Assembly: GCF_032854445.1 (NCBI RefSeq)
Contig: NC_088300.1
Coordinates: 26,455,608-26,519,607, forward strand
From: Liolophura sinensis
Lineage: Eukaryota > Mollusca > Polyplacophora > Chitonida > Chitonidae
Reading direction: 5' to 3'
DNA length: 64,000 nucleotides
Position numbers and translations under genes: made by a program. Positions within the stretch are counted from its first letter, which is position 1, and the number at the start of each line of letters is the position of its first letter. This document shows positions 34,592-47,217 of the stretch, in pieces. The notes beneath the pieces are model-generated. The model made no database searches and had not been told where the DNA came from. It saw nothing but the letters and a program-made list of their open reading frames with translations.

Positions 34592-37586
34592 ATGCAGTCA
34601 AAGCTTGCATCTGACTTGAAGCCGTCTGAGACACCAAGTGCTGTGTCACTATCTTGTGAACCACTGTTTGTTCCATCATTGGCTGCTCTGTCACTACTTG
34701 ATAAGGTACAGCCTTTACCACCCCCGCCACCCCCACCATCGCCACCACCGCTAGCGGTTCAACCACCACCGCCACCGCCTGCACCACTAGCGGTTCAACC
34801 ACCGCCACCGCCACCGCAGGCAGTTCAACCGCCTCCACCACCCATACCTTTGGCCCGCCCCAGTTCAGCAAATAATACAGAGGTTTCTATCTGCAGTGCC
34901 ATTCACGACCGTGTACTCCACAAGGACGTGGCTGAAAAGGCATATTCTCAAGTACACCAGAACTCTCTGTAAGTGTAATACATGTATGTCGTTCTGTGTT
35001 ATTCTTCTTATATCCCGAAATTATGGAACATTTTGTCATGAGATAACATTGATATAGTGACACAAATTTAGGGCCCAAAAGTAAGTACTTAAAGAATACT
35101 TTAAATTTTGACCCAAAGTCAGAAATGGCTTTGCGAAATAGGCCCCAGTTGAGGTGTAGGTGTTCTGTGTGGTTTTTCTCCATATTTTTTGTAGGCCTTT
35201 GTCATGACCAGTGTCCTGTTGGTCAAATTTTTTATCATTAGCGCATAAAAAACAAATCGCTGGATGAGTGATAATGCCACCCAGAAGTCATTAGCCCTCT
35301 GGCACTGCTTAAAGTCATGCTACGGTGGTTTTCTCTGAACCTTTCTTTGCTGTCAACACCTGACTGCCATCATGGTAGTCAGGTGTGATAATTTCTGAAC
35401 ATGCTGCAAAACTGAGATCATACAGTTGAATAAATGAACCTAAAATTTGATTGCTAGGCCATGGGAATGGCAAAGTGTTGATGCTGATGATCTCATTTAT
35501 GTCAGTGGCTCAGAATAAATTAGATTTGTTGCAGAAAATTTTGAACATGGCCTAAGACACCAATAAAATAAATTAAATATGTTGATAGGGTACGTTAAAC
35601 ATTAACTCTTTCAGAGTTTATTCATGTCATCTTTCTACAGACATGCTATTCTTTCTAGTAGCAAACGTACAAAGGTATCAGTTGTAAGCAATTAAAAAAA
35701 TCAAAATTATTACTTGACATTAATGAAACCTAAATCTTTTAGATTTACAAATGATTAGATTCTGAAATGTTTTCCTGCCAGCAAGTCCAAACTTGAGAAG
35801 TAATCCAGCAGATAATGTTCTGACACTTTCTTGTTATCCTTCTGTTTCCCAAGGTTAGGTGGAGAGAATGCCCAGTCAGATATGTGTAGGTATAGATTCC
35901 TATCAGTGTACAATCCCTGTACTCCCATGATACAGAATGGCCCCAGGTAAGCTCAGGGTTGTAAACTCAGCCTGTAAAGAGTGAACTGTTTGTGTTAGAC
36001 AGTGGTTGTAAGACAACAGCAAAACCTCGTCTTGAAGTAACATTGCTTGGACCTGAAGGACTTGGCTTTACACCAGCACCAAAATTATGATAATTCAGGC
36101 AATATGGTGGGCCTATACAGTTGTTGTTGAGAGGCAGGTAGTTTTTGCCCAGCTTCAAAAGATCAAGAAGTAGGACCCTGGTCAAGTCAGTACTATAAAT
36201 CACAGTCATATTTTTTATGAGCTTGAGTTCAGCACAAAATACCAATGAGATAGGAGAGATACTCAGGAGAAACTTTGTGATGTTAAGCTGAACTGGAGCA
36301 GGATTAGAACTGTAAAGGCTTTCAGGTAAAGGTATACTGAAGCTGTATGTATCTTTGTTCGCTCAACCAGTGAGGAACAATTATGGAATGGAAAAAATGG
36401 ACTGACTGCACTATAGAATTTATTCGACTGGGCAACCAGCTCTCTAACTGCTCAAGAATTTCATAAATAAACACCCAAACATGTATGTCTCTTTGTCTCT
36501 CATCAGGTGTGGGCTGGTGGCCCTAGTAATGGCTGCTGAACTTTTGGGACACAAGCTGTCACCTGACCAGGTATATCAAGAGGCTAAGACCAGGGGCTTC
36601 ACCCAGCAGGGGGAGATGTTCTCAGGTCAGAGTGGAGGGATTGGGCCACTGTGAATTGAACGATTTTGATGTCAGTGATGATAGAAGCAACTCTTGTGGA
36701 GTCTGAGTGAGGGAGCACAAAGATAGCCCCATGTTCAAAGTCGGTTCAATGATAATGTCATCTCCAAAAATATGAAACCATGTCTTTATTTTAGAGCTCA
36801 TTTTAAAATGTAAGGTTAATGTTAGCACAAATACAAACTGCATGGATCATTCACCAGCCTTTGAGATACAATTCAATTCATGAATAAAGCAGGATTAAGA
36901 GGATAATAGACTGATAGTAATTGATAATCCATATTAAATCTGGGTTAAGAAGTTGATGGTATTTCACTACAGTTAAATAATAAAGAGTTTGTAACAGGTC
37001 AAAAGATTGATCATAGTTGATTATCCAGACAATCCAGACTAAATGTGGGCTAAGAGATTGATGGCTCTTGATCTTGAGCCCATTTTCACCCTTCATTGTA
37101 CATCAGATTTTCAGAACATTTCTTGTACATCACTGGCCTTATGGCAGGGGTAAAGCCAGAAATGTGAAAAAAGGCGTCCAAACATCCCTTTTTGAGGCCA
37201 TATTGTTATAGCCAGGTGTACAAATTTCATTTTCTCCTATCTCTCACATGTTAAAAGTGTTAAAACCGGTTACAAATGGCAACCAGTTTCTGTTTCAACC
37301 ATCCACTTGAAAAATGTCATGTAGCTTCTGGCAGGTCACAGGTCCTTAAATTATGGTTAGTTTTCAGAAGTGTGCTGACTTCTGCTCATCATTTCACAGT
37401 TGATTTCCTCAGTTTATCATTTCACGGTTGAGCTTCTCATATAGTTTCTGTATTCGACATAAATTTAGCTATGACGAAATTACTCATTTCGCCTGATTCT
37501 AAGAAGTCTATTCTCCTTGGAAAGATGTTTTATGGTGTGTTTGGAAGGAAAGATTAAACCGTTATGACAAAATATATGTGTGTATA

Positions 37587-37647
<61 letters not shown>

Positions 37648-37648
37648 G

Positions 37649-37685
<37 letters not shown>

Positions 37686-40600
37686 GTATATATATCGTGT
37701 TCTCTGAAGTATCCTTATTTGCCTGTAAAAATACGTTTTTGCAGGTGAAATACAGTAATTGGCTTAGCTGTTCTAATTATACAGTGACTAACATGGCGAG
37801 TCTGTGTGAAGGCTTGTCTGAAATCCAGACCAGTGTTATTGACCTGGTACAGGACCAGTGTGTCTTGATGGCAGCATTACTCTGTGGCAACCCCGTTCTT
37901 GTGCCCTATGATGCTGACAAAAATCACCAGCCCTGTCAGAAACTCGGACACAAAGCTCACTGGACAGTACTCACGGGTAAGCCTCCTCCTCCCTGAAGAG
38001 TTTATTGTACATGTAAGCTACAATCAGTCAACCATGTGAGCAATATTAAGTGGGATAGCTGTTTTGAGTGGACATGACATGGATTTCTACTTTGCAGAAC
38101 AAACAATCACATGTTTAAAAGTATTGTAACCATCAGCATTCACACCAACCAATCAAAGTGGAGGACTGGCAGAAACCAATATTGTCCAGTATTGTCCGTT
38201 TTTAATGCCCTTATTGTTGTGGAATGTTGGTTACAGTCTTGTGGTAAAGTGTTCACATACCAAAAAAATAATAATGTATCCATCGTAATGAAATAGAAAG
38301 AAAAAAATGATTCCATTGGTTGTCAAAAGTAGGTTGTCAAAACATGTTCTAAAATTTAGATATAAATATAGGTTTTTTCCCATTTATACCATCCAAATTC
38401 AGTAAGTGATAAGACTACTGATGTGTGAAAATGTAATTAATAAATGCATCAGTGCCAAATGGTATCTCACCATTCACTAGGTTAAGAAGGTTATTTGGAT
38501 GACAAATGAACGTTTAAGGACCCCTTTCATCAAATCAGGCCTTGTCATTTATGTTATCATTCATTAATCATGTTAGATAGTCTTTGTGATGTGTTTAGTG
38601 TGTCGTGTTGTGGCTTGTATATCCCCCCTCCCCCATACCTCTTACAAACTATCACCAGTATCACAGGGAACTACATTTGTTGGCAAACATCAGTCTTCAG
38701 ATTTACTTAAGTGAGGTTTGGATAAAACCCACTGCATTACTCATTCCTGAGTAATGTCTAGTCACATGTTTGAATTCTACTCCAGGGCTGCAAGTTTTCT
38801 ACTTACCTGTTCACTTCTGCAAGAACTTTTGCTATTTAAATCGTCCAAATTTGAGAAACATAAAACATGAGGACACTGTATATGAGCAATTCACATGAAA
38901 TAGTGTGGTTACATTACATCATATTCTCATACATGCCATGTATGTAACCAGTCTTAATTTACATGTATATTGTTTTTGTTTTTAGCCCGCCTATATGAAG
39001 GTATTGTGAGAGTGTGAGAGAGGACGATGTCTGTCTTGGTGTCCATGTTCATGTCACTGGTTTTGTGTTTAGCTCCTAATTTTGAGGTTCAGTGCAAGAT
39101 GAAATGGTAACATTTTATATTTCAAATACAAAATAATATACATGTACTAATATTAGAGGGTAGGTGTTCAGTGTAGTTTCAATTCGCACAGTTCAAAGAT
39201 TTATGTGCTTTTGTGGTGTAGGCACTTTCTGATGACAAACCTGCGCGTTGGTGTAGGCAAAGGGCAATGTAGTGAGCAAAATAGACCATTCACTATAAAA
39301 CCGTGGGACAACTGTCACCATTTGCTTTCTAGTGACAAACTAGTACATTGGTGTAGACAAGGGGCAGGGTAGCAAGCAAAACAGATCATTCATCATAGAA
39401 TAGTGTGACAGCTGTCACCATTTGCTCTCTAGTGATTAACTTATATTTTTAACAGGAGTGATGATTGTGGCCACATGGTCCAGGGGCTTGCCTTTACATA
39501 AAGTTTAGGTGTTAAGAGTGCAAAAAGTTAGTTGTAAATGTGATCCTCATTACATTAATTTTCTTTAAAGAGAAAAAGACTCTTGAAAACAATTTTTGTA
39601 TGGTGGGTATTATTTGGGCCCACCTTTTGGTATATATTGTCTGTGTATTAATGTTATAAATGACGATGTAACACATGTTTAAAGACTATATTTACACTAG
39701 AATTTGGCCCTTTCGCCTAACAAATGTGTTCAACCTGGATTTTGATCATATCTATATTTTCAGTACTTTCATAAATATTATCATAATTCAGATTAAATGC
39801 ATGTGTTATTAGACATACATCAAATTCTTATTTATAACATTATTATGCAAAGATGATATATACCAAGAGGTGGTCCCAAATACCCACCATACAAAAATAT
39901 TTTCAAATACCCTTTTCTCCTGGAAAATAATCCAGATCTTGAAGACCATGTTTGCAAATAAGTTTTCACACTCTTTCATGTCATTTTGGCATTATTTTTA
40001 TGTTTTCTTCTTCCTCATGTCTCCTGAAACACTGGTACAATACACCTCTCAGACATTGACCTGTCTGGATTTCATCCCCTTTGGTGGCAGTTAGCAATTG
40101 ACAGCATTGTCTTGTGTGGTCTTACATGCATTTTCCTGCAGATTCGCTTTCCACCAAATGATTTTGTCATGAAGGAGTGTTCGCTAGTAAGTCCGCGAAG
40201 ATCAGGGCACTCTGGTTTCCTCCTGATTCAAAAACTGGCTGCCATTGTGAAAAATTCTTGAGTATGGTGTTAAACAGCAATCAAATAAATATAAAAAGTA
40301 TATTTAACTGTTTACCTGATTGATGACTACCTAATGAGGTGAGCTGTTGGCATTCAGTGAATGTTTGGTTTTGTCTTCTTTTGTATATTTATTTGTCTTG
40401 TTTTGCATTTTGTCTTGCCTTGTTTTTTGTCTTTTTGTGTATGGGAATCGGTGGTATGATTTTGTTGTCCATTGATAAACTGAATGTATATCAAATGAAT
40501 GAAATACTGCTATATGAGCATGCCCATTAAGAGGGTGTGAGAAAAGATGGACAAGACATAAAGGTTTGGAGAGTCACATTCAAAGCCAACAGATCTTCAC

Positions 40601-41512
40601 TTTAAGCCATTGTGAATTTATTCTTAGTTTCTCAGAACTGTGCTTATGAAAATAGAGATGCTGAAGGCACTGAATGTTAGTTATTAGGTTCCAGACAACA
40701 TGTAGTTGAATGTTCTACTTTAAAATGCTAATCCTGCATGTACTTATCTTGTGTGAAATATTACGTGTGAGAGAGTGATGAGAATGATGAATGATGGTCT
40801 TGATGTAAGCCAGATCAGAGTCTAAGCCTGTAACAAGTGTTCTATCGATCCTGCCATGTGGTGCAAGGGGAGATAATTATACAGTATAGATGAGGGATCA
40901 GAAAATATTAAGAAATATGTGTATAAAAACAAACATAACTGATATAAAATTTTAAATGTCCAGTATGAACAGTACAACAGATTCAGCCAACTATTACTTG
41001 GGGTTTGAAATCAGAATGGTGGGTGATCAAGGCTGCAGGACTTAACCCAGAAAATCTTATCGCCACTGTCAGCCAGTCAGCAGTGATTCTGTATCTCTAA
41101 CATTCAGATTAGTGTAATATGTGTACCCTCTGCTTGGTTTTTATTTTCTGCAGGATTGTTTATGAAGGTTCGCCTGGATACTGTTGAACATTTGATGAAG
41201 TCTGAAGGTATCCAAATGGTGGAAAGTGACAGATTTGAATGTTTGTACCTGATTGGTCCTGTGACAGGGACGGCTGCAGAGTTGTTACAGGGGACAACCT
41301 CTGGGTGTAATCCAGAAGAACTGTGGGTGTACGGCCACCAGGGGAAGAGTCAACACACTGCCCTCTGGCTGCTTAGTGATCTGATTCATAGTAATGGAAA
41401 TCTGGTGGAGGCGGACCCTGACAAACTGACCGGTCCCCAGAAGTGGGTGTTGCCAGAAGGAGGGCTGGGGGAGGGGCTTAAGGATAAGGGCATTGTGTTA
41501 CAGATGAGGTGA
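34592..41512 (+). CDS. ACTMAP: Actin maturation protease (ACTMAP / C19orf54 homologue)
   Basis: Four exons: 34592-34968, 36507-36625, 37785-37976, 41154-41512; 1047 nt, 348 aa (human about 351). ACTMAP removes the N-terminally acetylated Met or Cys from nascent actin in the cytosol. Residues about 44-90 are poly-proline runs with LAVQ spacers, the profilin-binding type of N-terminus known in the family. The cysteine-protease core has [14 protein letters not shown] with candidate nucleophile Cys127, then GEMFSVTNM across the exon 2/3 joint, [17 protein letters not shown], and [11 protein letters not shown] with candidate catalytic His224. [14 protein letters not shown] and a Gly-rich end follow, as in the human protein. 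The residue just before the Cys is Leu; human has Gln there as I recall it. Exon 3 has extra AG sites upstream (37744, 37755), but only the one ending at 37784 restores the family motif. Intron 3 is 3.2 kb and holds a TIR element and a SINE tail. Confidence 0.92.
37571..37695. repeat. (TA)n microsatellite with (TG) interruptions
   Basis: About 125 bp of TA dinucleotides, broken by TG at regular points, lies about 90 bp before the acceptor of ACTMAP exon 3. It produces a spurious Tyr/Ile ORF. Confidence 0.95.
39560..40020. mobile_element. TIR element copy in ACTMAP intron 3
   Basis: The left arm has TTTTTGTATGGTGGGTATTA..GGGCCCACCT. The right arm has AGGTGGTCCCAAATACCCAC then CATACAAAAATATT, its reverse complement, over roughly 55 bp. 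The copy aligns by eye to 8157-8655. No coding capacity. Confidence 0.65.
40215..40300 (+). mobile_element. SINE family A tail fragment
   Basis: It contains a diverged CTGGCTGCCATTGTG block, then ATTCTTGAGTATGGTGTTAA, ending AGCAATCAAATAAATA. In ACTMAP intron 3. Confidence 0.6.
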
Positions 41513-42498
41513 AATAGATGTTCAGAGTGAAGAAGTAAAGGCATCTACACCCAATTTTAACTGTTTACTCTGGCTTTCCTTCCCTAGAGTGATGCCTATA
41601 TTTCTACTTTATTACTACTGAACCCATGTTCAGGTTCAAGTTCAAGTTCAAGACTGAGTCTAAAAAAGAAAGAAATGCTACTGACAAAAATTTGTATTAA
41701 AAAAAAAAAAACGGAAATGTCCAAGGGCTGATTCCACAAAGCCATTTCTGACTTAAGTCAAACTTTTAAACCTCTTTACATTGGTTAGTAATTTGGATCT
41801 GGAAGTAGAAAGTTGGACACTTTTGGCTTAAGCTAATACTGATGAGGTGGGCAAAATTCTGATTTCTAAAGCCGAAAAATAAGCTTTATGATCATATTTC
41901 AATTTTTTACTGAAGTCAGAAATGGCTTTCTGGAATCGGCACTAGGTGCCTTTGCTAAACTGTGTAGCGATTGGTAGATGACATAAAATTTTGCCATTAA
42001 TTGAATTTTTAGAGGCAAATAAATGTCACAAGATATTACTTTTGGTGCTCAAACTGATGCTTTCCTGTAAGATATCATTCTATCTTCCAAAGAAACCTCA
42101 AAACACTTTTCTAAGATCAGAAAAACTCTCAGAATGGGGAAACAGTACAACTACATAATGGGCAAAATTTTAGGTTGGAAGAGTGGAATGATAATTAAGA
42201 TTTCCTGGACAACAATAACATGCCAAAGCAATAATGTCTTTCTAGTCAAACTTTCCGACTTCAAAGGGAAAGGATTTCCATCAACATCATATATAGTCTT
42301 TTAACTAGCAGTTGTAGATTGATAGCTGTGATTGGCCAAATTACCCATATTTTGATTGTAAAATGACTGAGTTGGAAGTTAAACCCTGATTTTAAGTTAC
42401 AGGGCAGCTTTTAAATGTAGATTATTTCTAGGTTGTATTTATGGTTTATTGTTTAAATCATTTATTTATTTGTACTTCCAATTTGATCTTCCAAAGAA

Positions 42499-42504
42499 AA
42501 TAAA
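42499..42504 (+). terminator. Polyadenylation signal, ACTMAP
   Basis: AATAAA lies about 990 bp after the TGA, followed by T/G-rich sequence (TATTATTGTTATTGTC). No earlier canonical hexamer with a GU-rich flank is evident. Confidence 0.4.
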
Positions 42505-43221
42505 GTATTATTGTTATTGTCAAGTATTATTATTGTCCCATGTTTGAAAAAATGAGGGAATATAAGGAATGGTGTGCCCCCAGCCATGTCATGCCATCCC
42601 CCCAACACCAGTTGTAACTTTTTTGTGCAACTAGAGTAGAAGGTTGTGAAATTCAGATTTGTTGCAAACATTTACACCATTGTATAGGAGCTTGATTTTT
42701 ATAGAAATACCATGTTTTGGCTGATGTATAGATTTTGAACCCGTTTGGCATGTTTTGAAATGTCGGCAGTGTTGTGTGATGTACGCCACTTAATATTATA
42801 AACAGAAGGTTGTGAAACTGGTCTTAGAGTGAACACTTCTAACATGTGCAATAGCATAGTACCTTCATGTTGAAGGGAAAGCTATTTTTTGTGCTTATTT
42901 AAAAATTGTGGACATTGTCAATTGTTCCAACCCTTATTTTTGCACAATACTGATATTGGTTGTGTAACTGTGTAATCCACTTGTAGTACTCCTACAACAA
43001 AGAAAATTGTGAAAATGTAATGTTTTGAAGTAAACACTTTCAACTTGTGCACAGAACCTGGACTGTGTCCAAATTTTAGTTTCAGATTTTTATTTTGATT
43101 TTTTTTTTAAACTGGACTTATTATCTTTGGTTTGTGTTTTTGGTTGAATAACCTCCTCCTGTGTAACAGTCTCACTTGTATCATTTAAACCACATTTTGT
43201 ATTCTCTCATTTGTATAATAC

Positions 43222-43830
43222 ATGTCGCATAAAATGTAACATATTATTGGTTACATATATAAATCATAATGACCTTAGTAAATAATAATGACCTTAATAA
43301 ATACTCGCATAAAATGTAACATACTATTGGTTACACATAAATCATAATGACCTTAGTAAATAATAATGACCTTAATAAATACCCACATAAAATGTAACAT
43401 ACTATTGGTTACACATATAAATCATAATCACCTTAATAAATACTCGGCAGTTGCAAAACAGCTCTATAAGGTGTGTGCAGGTCATAATGACCTTAGTAAA
43501 TAATAATGACCTCAATAAATACTCGCATAAAATGTAAAATACTATTGGTTACACATAAATCATAATGACCTTAATAAATACTCGCATAAAATGTAACATT
43601 CTATGTTACACAAATAAATCATAATGACCTTGATAAATACTCGGCAGTTGCAAAACAAAGTTCTATAAGGTATGTGCAGGTCATAATGACCTTAGTAAAT
43701 AATAATGACCTCAATAAATACTCGCATAAAATGTAAAATACTATTGGTTACACATAAATCATAATGACCTTAATAAATACTCGGCAGTTGCAAAACAAAG
43801 TTTTGTGAGGCGTGTGCAGGTCATCATGAA
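43222..43830. repeat. Satellite-like block with nested repeat units
   Basis: The smallest motif is CATAATGACCTTA/CA(A/G)TAAATA. It alternates with CGCATAAAATGTAACATnCT then ATTGGTTACAC, at 43227, 43307, 43386, 43525, 43585 and 43724. A longer module (CGGCAGTTGCAAAACA..TGTGTGCAGGTCAT type) punctuates the block at about 43444, 43650 and 43783. This is a higher-order array of about 600 bp. No gene is seen. Confidence 0.85.
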
Positions 43831-44207
43831 TACTGTACACATGGAAAAGTATTTTGTGTCCATGGCCTACCTTGATTTTGTATAAACAAAATGTTGCATA
43901 ATTCACTGTGTTACAGTAATATGTCATGTTGTGAGGCCATTTACTCTGCCCCAGGGCCAGGTATGTTTTCGCTGTTAATGATTAAATTTTCTTAATACTC
44001 AATGTGGCCTTTTTTTTTTTTGTACCAAGATTTCACATGGTTCTACATATTGTGCAATAAAAATTTATTGCAAAATAGCTGTTTTCAACAGGCCTTTATT
44101 TGTTCATTATTTGACTTGGTTTTGCACCGCACTCAAGAAAATTTCATCTTTGTCATGTCAGTCCGTTTTTTTTTTTTTTTTTTTTTGGAGGAGGAGGAAA
44201 CTGAGGT

Positions 44208-44590
44208 CATGAGTGAGAGCACCCAAGGTGAAATGGTGAAATGATGCTGTCTGATATACTAGTCCATCTTGTTATTAATTGTTTGTTTAATGTATACTCA
44301 GGATCATACTCCCATCTGTACAGTAAATAAACACAGCAAATAATAGTGACTAATTGACACACTCTTTATTTCTCCTACAAATCCTTAACTGAGGTAATTA
44401 TTCATGCAGTTAGAAGCTCTGTCCAATGAGGTTAGCTTTATGAATGGAGTGAGTGAGTGCTTGGGATTTAACGTCATACTCAACAATTTTTCAGTCGTAT
44501 GACGACGAAGGAATCCTTCGGGTGCATGTAATGTGCCTCCTTGTCGCAGGGCGGATTTCCACCGCTCTTTAATCTAGTGTTGCTTCACTG
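44208..44590. repeat. Segment duplicated at 58495-58847
   Basis: From GCACCCAAGGTGA onward the sequence follows 58495 with only scattered differences for about 220 bp (shared GATGCTGTCTGATATACTAG, TAATTGACACACTCTTTATT, TTAGCTTTATGAATGGAGTG). It then continues into a family B SINE in both places. The shared part includes the last bases of TRAPPC6B exon 4 and its donor. Confidence 0.8.
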
Positions 44591-44735
44591 AGACGACTCA
44601 CCGAAGGCAAGTAAGCCGCCTCGCCCGAGCCATTATACTGATACAGGTCAACCAGTCGTTGCACTATCCCCTTCACTGAACGCCAAGCGAGGAAGTTACA
44701 ACTTCCTCTTTTAAAGTCTTAGGTGTGACTCAATT
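44449..44735 (-). mobile_element. SINE family B copy, nearly complete
   Basis: In + orientation: GAGTGAGTGAGTGCTTGGG, ATTTAACGTCATACTCAACA, GGAATCCTTCGGGTGCATG, GATTTCCACCGCTCTTTAAT, GCCAAGCGAGGAAGTTACAA. In reverse the element ends with (ACTC)n, as SINE tails do. Confidence 0.75.
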
Positions 44736-45106
44736 ACATGTACCATGACTGCAGCTAAATTTCATAAATTTACTCATTTCATTTATGGACGGGGACGTGT
44801 ATATTCCAGTATTCTGTAGCCCATCCCATATGCATCTGTTGACCAGGTATCTCAAAACAGTGATGCTGAACATGGACCGTCTTCGCTGCATTAATGGTTC
44901 AATTGCAGGATGAATTTGTTACCCGGTTACAGACAAGATACGCAAATATAGTGTCAGCAATCCCCATAAATGAAGGTTACTGACACCATATTATGAGTGT
45001 CCATGTATTAATCGGATCTCCTTGAGTCACCATGTTAAAGACACCGAACCTGACGGACCACTACATCACAGCATACTGATATCAGGTTAGCCAGTACTTT
45101 ATCATT

Positions 45107-45232
45107 CATTCATTTTTCTGATTGGTGTTTTACGCCATAATCAAGAATATTTCACTAGTACAAAGGTGGCCAACACGATAGTGGGAGGAAGCCTGAGCCG
45201 GGGAGAACCCACTTTCATCCGCAGGTTAGTAC
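45107..45232 (-). mobile_element. SINE family A fragment
   Basis: TGATTGGTGTTTTACGCCAT, AATCAAGAATATTTCACTAG and GTGGGAGGAAGCC..CATCCGCAGG in order, reverse to 16084. Confidence 0.7.
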
Positions 45233-45846
45233 TCTATCATATAACCTGCATGTATCAATGCTGCTTCATTGGTTCACCATGCCAAATACAGTCTGATTTT
45301 CCACCCATTATACTTGCACTGTCCTGAGACAGCTGAAAGCTAAGGACGGGCCAAGACTACCAGCTTCCAAGCGTTCCATATGACCTGACTGAACCAGAGA
45401 ATTGTTGCCCCTCAAGGCACCTTGCATAACCACTAGAGAGCTACGACTGTTTCCAACCTACAAGGCTGATAATCAAGAACACAGTAGAAATCAGCCACTT
45501 CTGGATACAAATAATATGCATATTTTATTTAGCCGTACACCTGAATGACAAATTCGAATACTCCAAATTTAAATGATGCAAAAGCAATACAACAAAGGGA
45601 TCAACTTTTCACAATTTTTAACAGCAGGATAATATTGAACAGCTGATAGTTCGACTTCAATAGACAGGATAAGACGAATGGACCCCACCCTCCATCCCAA
45701 CAAAATTAAAACATAATGGCCTCTGCAGCTTAAACTGCATTTACATGAATCATCATTAAAAACACTTCTGTATGAATAAATTTTCCCACGTCACATCCCT
45801 CCATCTTTGTTTACCCACCCACATCCCATCCCAAAATCAAACTGCC

Positions 45847-45869
45847 TCACACACACACACACACACACC
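45847..45869. repeat. (CA)n microsatellite
   Basis: A short perfect CA run downstream of pinin. Confidence 0.95.
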
Positions 45870-47217
45870 AGTCTCACGGAAGGCATGTCATCTCATCATT
45901 TTTTGCCCTTTCAAAACAGGTTGTTCTACTTTCTTATCCCTTAGATCCCTTAGTTACGAGCAGATAAGTAGAAGTTACTTTTTTACACTTGTTGGATGAA
46001 CCAATTGATCAAATTGAACATACAAGAATCTATGTTTTGTTACCGCCTTTAGAACCAAAACAATAACTACAGGAACAAAAACTTTTTGAATAAACCTCAA
46101 AAAAGGATCAGTATTTTGAGAAGCTACAGACGACTCGACTGAGTTAGCATGCTTTTGGTTTAATGTTCATTTCAATTTAGCTCTATCTTAATCTGATCAA
46201 TTTATTTATCTGATGAGTACTTTGTACATTCACATGTTTCATTTATCATGACCAGGGTTCCATGTATATTAATAAGAGATGTATTGGGACAGAACCTAAA
46301 TACAAGCTCCTGCGCCTTACCAGGTACTTGACAGACACCCTGACTAAAAGCTGCAGCCAAACCAGTAAGAACACGATTAAATTGTCCAACCTACCTGGTT
46401 ATTAACCCAAGGTAATACCTAAAACTACTGAACCAGCGACAGCCCTACAATCATGCCTTCATCCACAATTTCTCAGCCACTCCAAATATCATGCGCAATA
46501 CCAGCTTCAGTTCCATACCTCTTCAGCCCCAGTAATATTACCATGCTCCTCCAAAATACTCTTTGTACAGTCTAAATGACATTTTAATGTTTTGGCATTT
46601 CCATGTTGCATATCCTCTTTTGTAACCTTTCTCTCCTTGAAATTACTGCCCACACAGTTTTCCAAATTTTCATATTAGCCTGCAATAGCTTAGAATCCCA
46701 TACCAAATCATTTGCAGAGGACCCTCAAACTTTCTCTAATTTTTGCAGTCAATTTTAGAAACACCAGCTTCCACCGACACATTCATGAGAAATGACCACA
46801 TGGAACTTGAGAGTGCGTAGTTATTATAGTGTCAGAGATAAATGGTAGTGAAGGTAACATAGATGTACATGTGGTTTTACAGGATTTTTCCAGTTTTATG
46901 TGCTAGAACTATACTTCATGCTTGAGAAATATATCACTGAAAATGGAACAACAGAAGGAATGGCTTGAAACAAATAGCTACACAGAAATGTTGCAAAATG
47001 ATGAAATTTTGGATGGATGATGGTCATTGCTTGTCTAAAAATTTATCATGTTTATTTTACAAAAGTAGCAAGTTGAATAATTGTTATGCAAACGGCCGTT
47101 TCACTATTACCCATGATCACTATGAGGCTAGAATTAATGTCTGATATATACACCACATCATTTCTAAATGACTGGCACCAACAGGATAGGTGGATTTCTG
47201 GATTTCATTATCTCCCT

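Larger units (their letters stand above)
41513..47217. other. Gap between ACTMAP and pinin stop codons
   Basis: The genes converge here. Contents: ACTMAP 3' UTR (to about 42520), the nested repeat block (43222-43830), SINE family A pieces (44100-44165, 45107-45232), the duplicated segment plus family B SINE (44208-44735), a (CA)n run (45847-45869), and the probable pinin 3' UTR. Possible pinin poly(A) signals (TTTATT on +) lie at 47051-47056 and 45524-45529. No further gene is supported. Confidence 0.6.

Noticed and set aside
34569-34871. Val/Ala-rich ORF on - opposite ACTMAP exon 1
   Set aside because: Complement of the poly-proline codons.
37580-37996. Tyr/Ile-repeat ORF running into ACTMAP exon 3
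   Set aside because: Translation of the (TA)n tract. The acceptor ending at 37784 restores GEMFSVTNM, so the exon starts at 37785.
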